Below are positions 58,291 to 64,000 of a stretch of DNA of 64,000 bases, piece by piece. The translations under genes and the position numbers were made by a program. Source of the stretch: Rhabdornis inornatus (taxonomy: Eukaryota; Chordata; Aves; Passeriformes; Rhabdornithidae); the NCBI GenBank assembly GCA_013397075.1, contig VWZS01003954.1, forward strand, positions 1 through 64,000, in the 5' to 3' direction. The notes under the pieces were generated by a model, which did no database searches, was not told the DNA's origin, and saw nothing but the letters and a program-made list of their open reading frames with translations. The stretch's first letter is position 1. The number at the start of each line of letters is the position of its first letter.

Positions 58291-61200
58291 CACCATGATT
58301 ATGGAAACTTGTTAAAAAGGGGTAGAGAGTGGAAAAAACAAATCTTAGTCAAGTAAGTTTTCAATTTTTAACAGTTTCATTTCCTGAGGGCAAACTAGAT
58401 GATTTCTATTAGAGTACAGCTGGGAAATTAAGCTTAGCTCTAAGTCCTAGACTTAAAACTTTTTTCCTAATACCATAAAACAAATGAGACCAAAAAAAAA
58501 AATCCTTTCAACGAGGAACAGAAGTCAGTAAAGACAAAACCACAGAGAAATCGTATTTTGGAAGATGCACTAAAAATTAATCAAGAGGTTATATGTGGCT
58601 TTGCTATGACAAGAGATTCCTTCCATTACACAGCCATCTTTTTTGCTGTCAGTTTTTTCTATAGCTATCAGTTATATCTCTGTTCTAAATTTTATTATCT
58701 GCTTTTTCAAGTCCCAATTTATTAAATGAGGCATTCAAGGTTCCTATATTAAAAACATTGAGAAAAAAAGTAATTCATCTCTCAACACCAGGAATGCCTT
58801 CCAAGTGCTCAATTTTTTCCCTAGGTACTCAAAAGGAGCTAATGAACTGCAACCAAGCACTTCACAGGCCATGCAGGTGTCAGGAGATAACTCTACTACA
58901 CTCATGAAGCTTGAACCTGATGGAATTGTTCCTGCTTAGTAGTAGCTGATTCAAGCATGAATAAATTCACAGAGAAAAGGCTATTTCAGCGAAGATAAGA
59001 GAAACTATCCTGGTAAGAGGGAATTAATTTTGACCATTTGCCAAAACACATTTTAAATTACTCATTTTCAAAACCAGTTAAAGACTCCTTGTAATACGCT
59101 GCTACAGATTAAGTAGATGTGATGTTAACACCCCTTTTGTTTATATTTATGGTAATTTGCTCTTTAAGAATATTCAAGAGCACCTGAGCTAACTGGTGTT
59201 TAGAAAGAAGCTCTATAATCTTCTGCATTAGGATTACAAGCATTTTTACCTCTATCACTGGACCACTATTGGATCACCACGACTGAACGATCCAGAACTA
59301 CAAGCAGAACTGTTCATAAAAACAATACCTATTATTTAGCCAGCCGCTAAAAACTTTGTATTTTTTACCTAGTAATTCCACTTTAGTCATTTGAAGGAGA
59401 ACACTGAGAAAGGCATATACTATTATAGAAGAAAAGAGCTAGCAATTCTTTCCAGAGGTGAACTTTATGGTTTAAGCACTGTAGCCATACCAAAAAACTG
59501 ATTTACTGATCTTCCATGAGGTCTCTAAACATCATATCTCTGAATATTACACCTCTTCTTCTCTACTACCTAGTGTTTCTTTTCAGACAGTGTTATCTTT
59601 CTTCTAAGTTGACATCAGCCGTACATGTACCTACATTTCTATTCCAATCTCATCCATTACAGTTTTATTTATTATCTAATTCCAATGTTGTTTTCAAGGT
59701 CCTACTTGATAGGCACTTCATAGTCTCCTTTAAAAAATTAGGAAAACTAACATTTTTCCTCTTTAAATAGCCAACAGTCATTAAGACAAACATAAAAAGA
59801 TAAAGTTTCTGTCTTCCCCAAAATTCCCATAAATGCTCAGAAACAAGGATGTCATCATTTTAACTCTAGTCTTCTTGTTGCAAGGTGTGACTACATTTTA
59901 TCTTACCAGGTTTGATCTAGCTGCTGGTTTAGAAAGCGTATTTATAGAGGCTGCAGAAACTTGTCTTTGCTTTAGCATCTGTGTGCAGAAACTCAGTACT
60001 GACACACTCAAATATTTAATACTGCAAAGGATGGACTGGTTTTCATTGTTGACATTCTTTAAAAAAAAAAAATATTTACAGTACAGCAATTTACATGTCT
60101 AGAGATGAAAAATACTCAAGAAGACCACATAATATCTGGAACTGTTCCCCTGAGTCATTTCCATGACCCAGAGCTCAACACAATACCTTTTTACCCATAA
60201 ATAATTTTGGATGTCTCACAGCAGTACATGCTTCCTTGATTTCCCTCACCTAGTATTCACCAATAACCTATGTTAATAGTATTTTGATTAATTTGATACA
60301 GTTAATAACTTGGTCTCATTACAGCAAAGCAGATCCATTTTGAGAACCAAAATAAACAAAAAATATCTATACAATACTGATGACCAACACATACACCAGA
60401 GATAAAGTAAACTCTCAGTTGCCTGAGCTATCCATCAAACATGCAGACAACCAAACTGGCTTAATGCTGAAGCATCTTGGTGTTTAGCTGAATTTACTTT
60501 ATATAGAGCACAACTACATTTGCACAGTGCTGCTTCTGCAGCCATCACAATCACAAGTCTGTGAAGCATCTAATGTCTTCTGCACTACTCAGAGTATAAG
60601 CTCCAATTCTGATCGACCTGAACTACTTATCTGTCAATCAGCTTTAGGGTTCATCTGCTACAGTCTGGAAACAATGAGCATGATGGGGCCAACTGTGACA
60701 GTTTTTCCATAAACCAACCCCAAATCTACCTACATATCAAGAGAGTCCTGCGTTAGCATGAGGTACTCCTGCATGTAAAGTTGGAAGCAGATTTGTCCAT
60801 TTGGTGCCACATACCCTGAATGGCCAAAGCCAGCCAAGTGTGCCAAGTAGCACACAGTGCCGCCAAGCAAGTGAGACTGCTGAAAGCACAGTGCAGAGAC
60901 ATCAACAGTTCAACAGTGCAGGCAACACATTAGCTTTGATTTAGTGGGAGCCATCCTGGACTTCAAGTGGTCCGCACAGAACCAGTACCCACATCCTCCC
61001 AATATCCACAGATCTCAGAACAAACCCTGTACTTTTCTATAGAGAAATCTGGATGCTATAATTAAATCCCAGTGCTTTTTCCAACCTGTTGAAGGAAGTG
61101 TATTGTCATTTATAATGTGCAGTTTAGAGGCTTCAGACATCCTGAAGAATGGGCAACTTACTCAAAGGCACACTCTTTCCTGAAGCTCTATCTCCTATTT

Positions 61201-61870
61201 TGTATATTTTACTACTGCAGAAATATTAAAATTACAACTTCCCAATTGAAACAAAATGGATCTAGATTAAGGAAATGCTGTCACCTCAGCATTCAATCAA
61301 GCTGAAAGATGTTCTTCAACAGAAAACCTGGATCCAGAATATCAGTCAAGCAGAGCTTCCATTTTAATATGATCCTCTCCTCAAGTCCAACCACCTCCTG
61401 GCTTCAATTCAGGCCAACAGCTCTTGCCAGAGCCTTATCCTGTCTCAAGTGGCAAATAATCTCTTTCCTAAAGCTAGGGACACACACAATGTAGCTAAAA
61501 ACTTTTAGAATAGTGCATTAGGCCTGATATTTAAGTCTGCTGCTGGGCTCTGGTCAACTTACTGGCCAAACTTGTCCTCCAATAACAAGAGAATAATCTA
61601 GTCCAGTTTTACTTAGCTATCAAAAAGCTGATACAATTTTAATCACAAATTCCTCTTACTTCCTGGTTTCCTATTAAACTCATCTTGTCTCATCTTAAAA
61701 ATCAGGAAGATACTGTCTGCGAAAACCTATTCCTACAGAAGGATGCTATGTCCTAGCTGCCCAGTATGGTATTGGTTTATTCTGGGTTCATGGACTCAAG
61801 TTTCTCTTCCAAATACTAATCAGTTACCTTTTGAATGACAGCAAGATTCAATGAGAGAGGTAATATTTTG

Positions 61871-61920
61871 GAATCAAAGAATCGTTTAGATTGGAAAAGA
61901 CCTCTATGATCAGGACGATA
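61871..61920 (-). repeat. CR1 LINE tail fragment
   Basis: 'gaatcaaagaatcgtttaga' followed by 'ttggaaaagacctctatgat' is the reverse complement of a CR1 3' terminus. Only about 50 bp remain recognisable. Confidence 0.75.
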
Positions 61921-64000
61921 ATATCAAACAGAAGAGGCAACTACTATATACCTGGAATTGTCTGTTCAACAGAACAGTTCAAGGCTGACCAGCAATGTCT
62001 TATCTCCTACCATGTTTTCCTTCCCAGAAAAAAAAAAACAGCTCCCAAGACAAAAAAGCCTGTGGTATTTCTACATAATTTTTCACCTTTTAAATGTAAA
62101 ATCTCCACACGGTATCACATACGTTTCAAAATTTCAACTTTGCAAGTGAATTTCATCCTTTTCTCCACTTCTTAGGAAAAAAAAAACCCACCACCAAACC
62201 AAATCTGGCTTCAGAGACTTAAAGAGGTTTTTCTTCAAAGGCACCCTCAATCCTTAAGCAGTACCATTTGTCTACACTTTTCTTCCCTGCAGGGAGACAT
62301 TGACTTTTTGTGCAAGACAGCAGATTTATTCCTTAAGACAGGGAAGTTAGATATATCTGGAATAGAAATCTGACTGATGCATCTTATCCTTGGTCATAGA
62401 ATTCTTTCCTCAAAACTGAAAAATCTTCATAGTATTTTCCCTTCCAGGTGACTCAGGAGGACAGAATAAATGCTTCCAAGCTAATGCAAGTTCCCACATC
62501 TTCTACTCAACCTCTTGCTGCTTTTAGGCCCTCACTGCACAGGGCTTAGGCAATGAGTTCAGCATGTTTCTGAACATCAGCTTCTTTCTGTCCCAGCAGC
62601 ATGGCATGACAGGGCTCATTCTTTGGAAACCTGTAGTCTAGATAATTAGCACCTTGAATTTTACTCTCCAGGGTTTTACAGGAATCAGTAAAATTGCTAT
62701 AGTCAAAAAGTCTCACAAGTAGTAAATAATCTATTTATATATGTCATCATTGGTCAAACTTACGAAGCTGACTGCTACAGAATAGAATCAGTACAAAAAA
62801 GAAATGCTTTTGCCTTTACAGTTTGCACATACAACTCTTTTTTTACGGTGTCTCCTTGGGAAAGTCTTGGAGATCATTCCAAAACCTGCATTGTAAACAC
62901 AAGATATGCTAGTGCGTTATGAAATTAACCTAGAACCTCGTCACAGTTCTGACTAACATAGCAGAAACTCTAACATCAAAATCACGCATTCTTGAGTATC
63001 TTTGTGCAAAGCATAAAAGAACAAGGTCAACCAGCTTTTAGGAAAAAATATCTAGAACTAATCACTGGGCTTCAGAGAAAGTCAGTCAGCTCCTCCAACT
63101 AACCAGCCAAGTTTTTCTGAATCCCACCTTCCTCGTCATTTACTGCTTATGAAGGACAATTGCTTAAAAAGCAACCTTCTGTAAACCGAAGAGATTATTG
63201 TATCCCTCTCTCATTCATGCCCTGCAGACTTGTCTATCTCCTTTCCATATGTTCCTGTGTTTCTAACTGAGCTGACTCAGCTAATATTTTTTTCAAATGG
63301 AATTCCAGCATCATTCATATACTAGTATTCCTCCTCCACCAGCTTTTGCTATTCCCTCATCTAGCAGTAATTTCAGAAATGCCTTGTAAACATTCCAAAC
63401 CCTGATAAAAATCCTGATTTGCTGATGCTTGTTTCATACATGTCTTTTTAAAGTCTAAACAGAACACAGTTAAGGGCATTAAAATCTTGTTGAGAATGAA
63501 GTTGAACCATTCCAATTCTACTGTTCTTTCATTACTACACTGGGTCATCTTGCAATACAAATGTACAGGCTTTAAATATCTTATAATTTATTTGAAGATC
63601 CTTTTCCACTCACATCTATCCTAAATATTAATGTCTCAAGAAGCTAATAGAAATCTGATATCCACAGTAATACTCTAATCTTCATTTTTCCAGTCATTAC
63701 TGGACTCCCAAGAAAAGCTTATCTTCACATACTTTCTATTTCATCATCATATTCCAGTTAGTCTCTACTCCAATCTCCTCTACCACGTCCTCATTTCTCT
63801 AAGGTCCACATTCTTAAATATCTCTTACCATAGTAACTAGAGAAATTAAATTAAAAATAAAAGGTTGTTACTAATCTTGAAAGCAAGCAGATATATACAG
63901 GGAGACAAACAGAAAGAAGCATGATTTTACAGTAAGCAGCTTTTTAAACAAATAGAAGGATGTGAAGAGGTGGTTTTAAGCAGAAGATTTTCTAAGGAAT

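Larger units (their letters stand above)
55703..64000 (-). other. YAF2: YAF2 upstream intron, continues past the window
   Basis: No exon encoding the YAF2 zinc finger (CxxC...CxxC around CSVCTF) could be found on the minus strand to the right edge, so the first two coding exons should lie outside. The stretch contains the family-A LTR at 57611-58290 and a CR1 tail at 61871-61920. Open frames such as 59516-59770, 59833-60102 and 61891-62175 are AT-rich and unrecognised. Confidence 0.7.

Noticed and set aside
1..64000. CRISPR arrays, operons, tRNA or rRNA genes, intact provirus, or an undescribed gene system
   Set aside because: No regularly spaced repeats, no cloverleaf-like sequence noticed, no retroviral coding regions beside any LTR, and all convincing coding sequence is accounted for by GXYLT1 and YAF2. 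A covariance-model scan for small RNAs was not possible here.

Overview
The window is vertebrate nuclear DNA, almost certainly from a bird. It is AT-rich, gene-sparse and intron-dominated. It has one sharp CpG island, many 5'-truncated CR1 LINE fragments ending in the typical ATTCTATGA-like tail, and solitary retroviral LTRs of avian type. There is no bacterial or phage gene organisation, no operon and no CRISPR array.

Two protein-coding genes are supported, both on the minus strand. All eight coding exons of GXYLT1 (glucoside xylosyltransferase 1, family GT8) lie between 35116 (ATG, inside the CpG island) and 6874 (stop). The exon phases fit together and give about 486 residues. Upstream of it, in tandem, are the last two coding exons of YAF2 (YY1-associated factor 2), 55702-55550 and 52952-52715. 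The YAF2 zinc-finger exons are not visible and should lie beyond the right edge. The YAF2-GXYLT1 pair matches the known vertebrate gene order (human 12q12).

Layout: 1-600 shows nothing recognisable. 601-1613 is a CR1 tail split by a solo LTR with a perfect 6-bp target duplication. 1614-6873 is 3' flank and 3' UTR of GXYLT1. 6874-35116 is GXYLT1 with seven introns, which hold CR1 pieces (8.2 kb, 32.2 kb), a probable old LTR (29.7-30.8 kb) and small hairpins. 34.7-35.45 kb is the CpG-island promoter, with a CR1 immediately upstream. 36-51 kb is intergenic and holds a 0.9-kb CR1 (39.5-40.5 kb) and an ERVL-type solo LTR (46.9-47.4 kb). 51.2-52.7 kb is the likely YAF2 3' UTR, which contains a sense-oriented CR1. 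52.7-64 kb is YAF2, with a second copy of the first LTR family at 57.6-58.3 kb in the opposite orientation.

Function: GXYLT1 is a Golgi/ER type II membrane enzyme that adds xylose to O-glucose on EGF repeats of Notch-type proteins. YAF2 is a nuclear adaptor of non-canonical Polycomb PRC1 and YY1. Nothing in the sequence links the two functionally beyond shared synteny. I did not find a convincing undescribed system. The most useful observations are the splicing architecture of GXYLT1 exons 1 and 2 and the placement of repeats at the promoter and in the YAF2 3' UTR.
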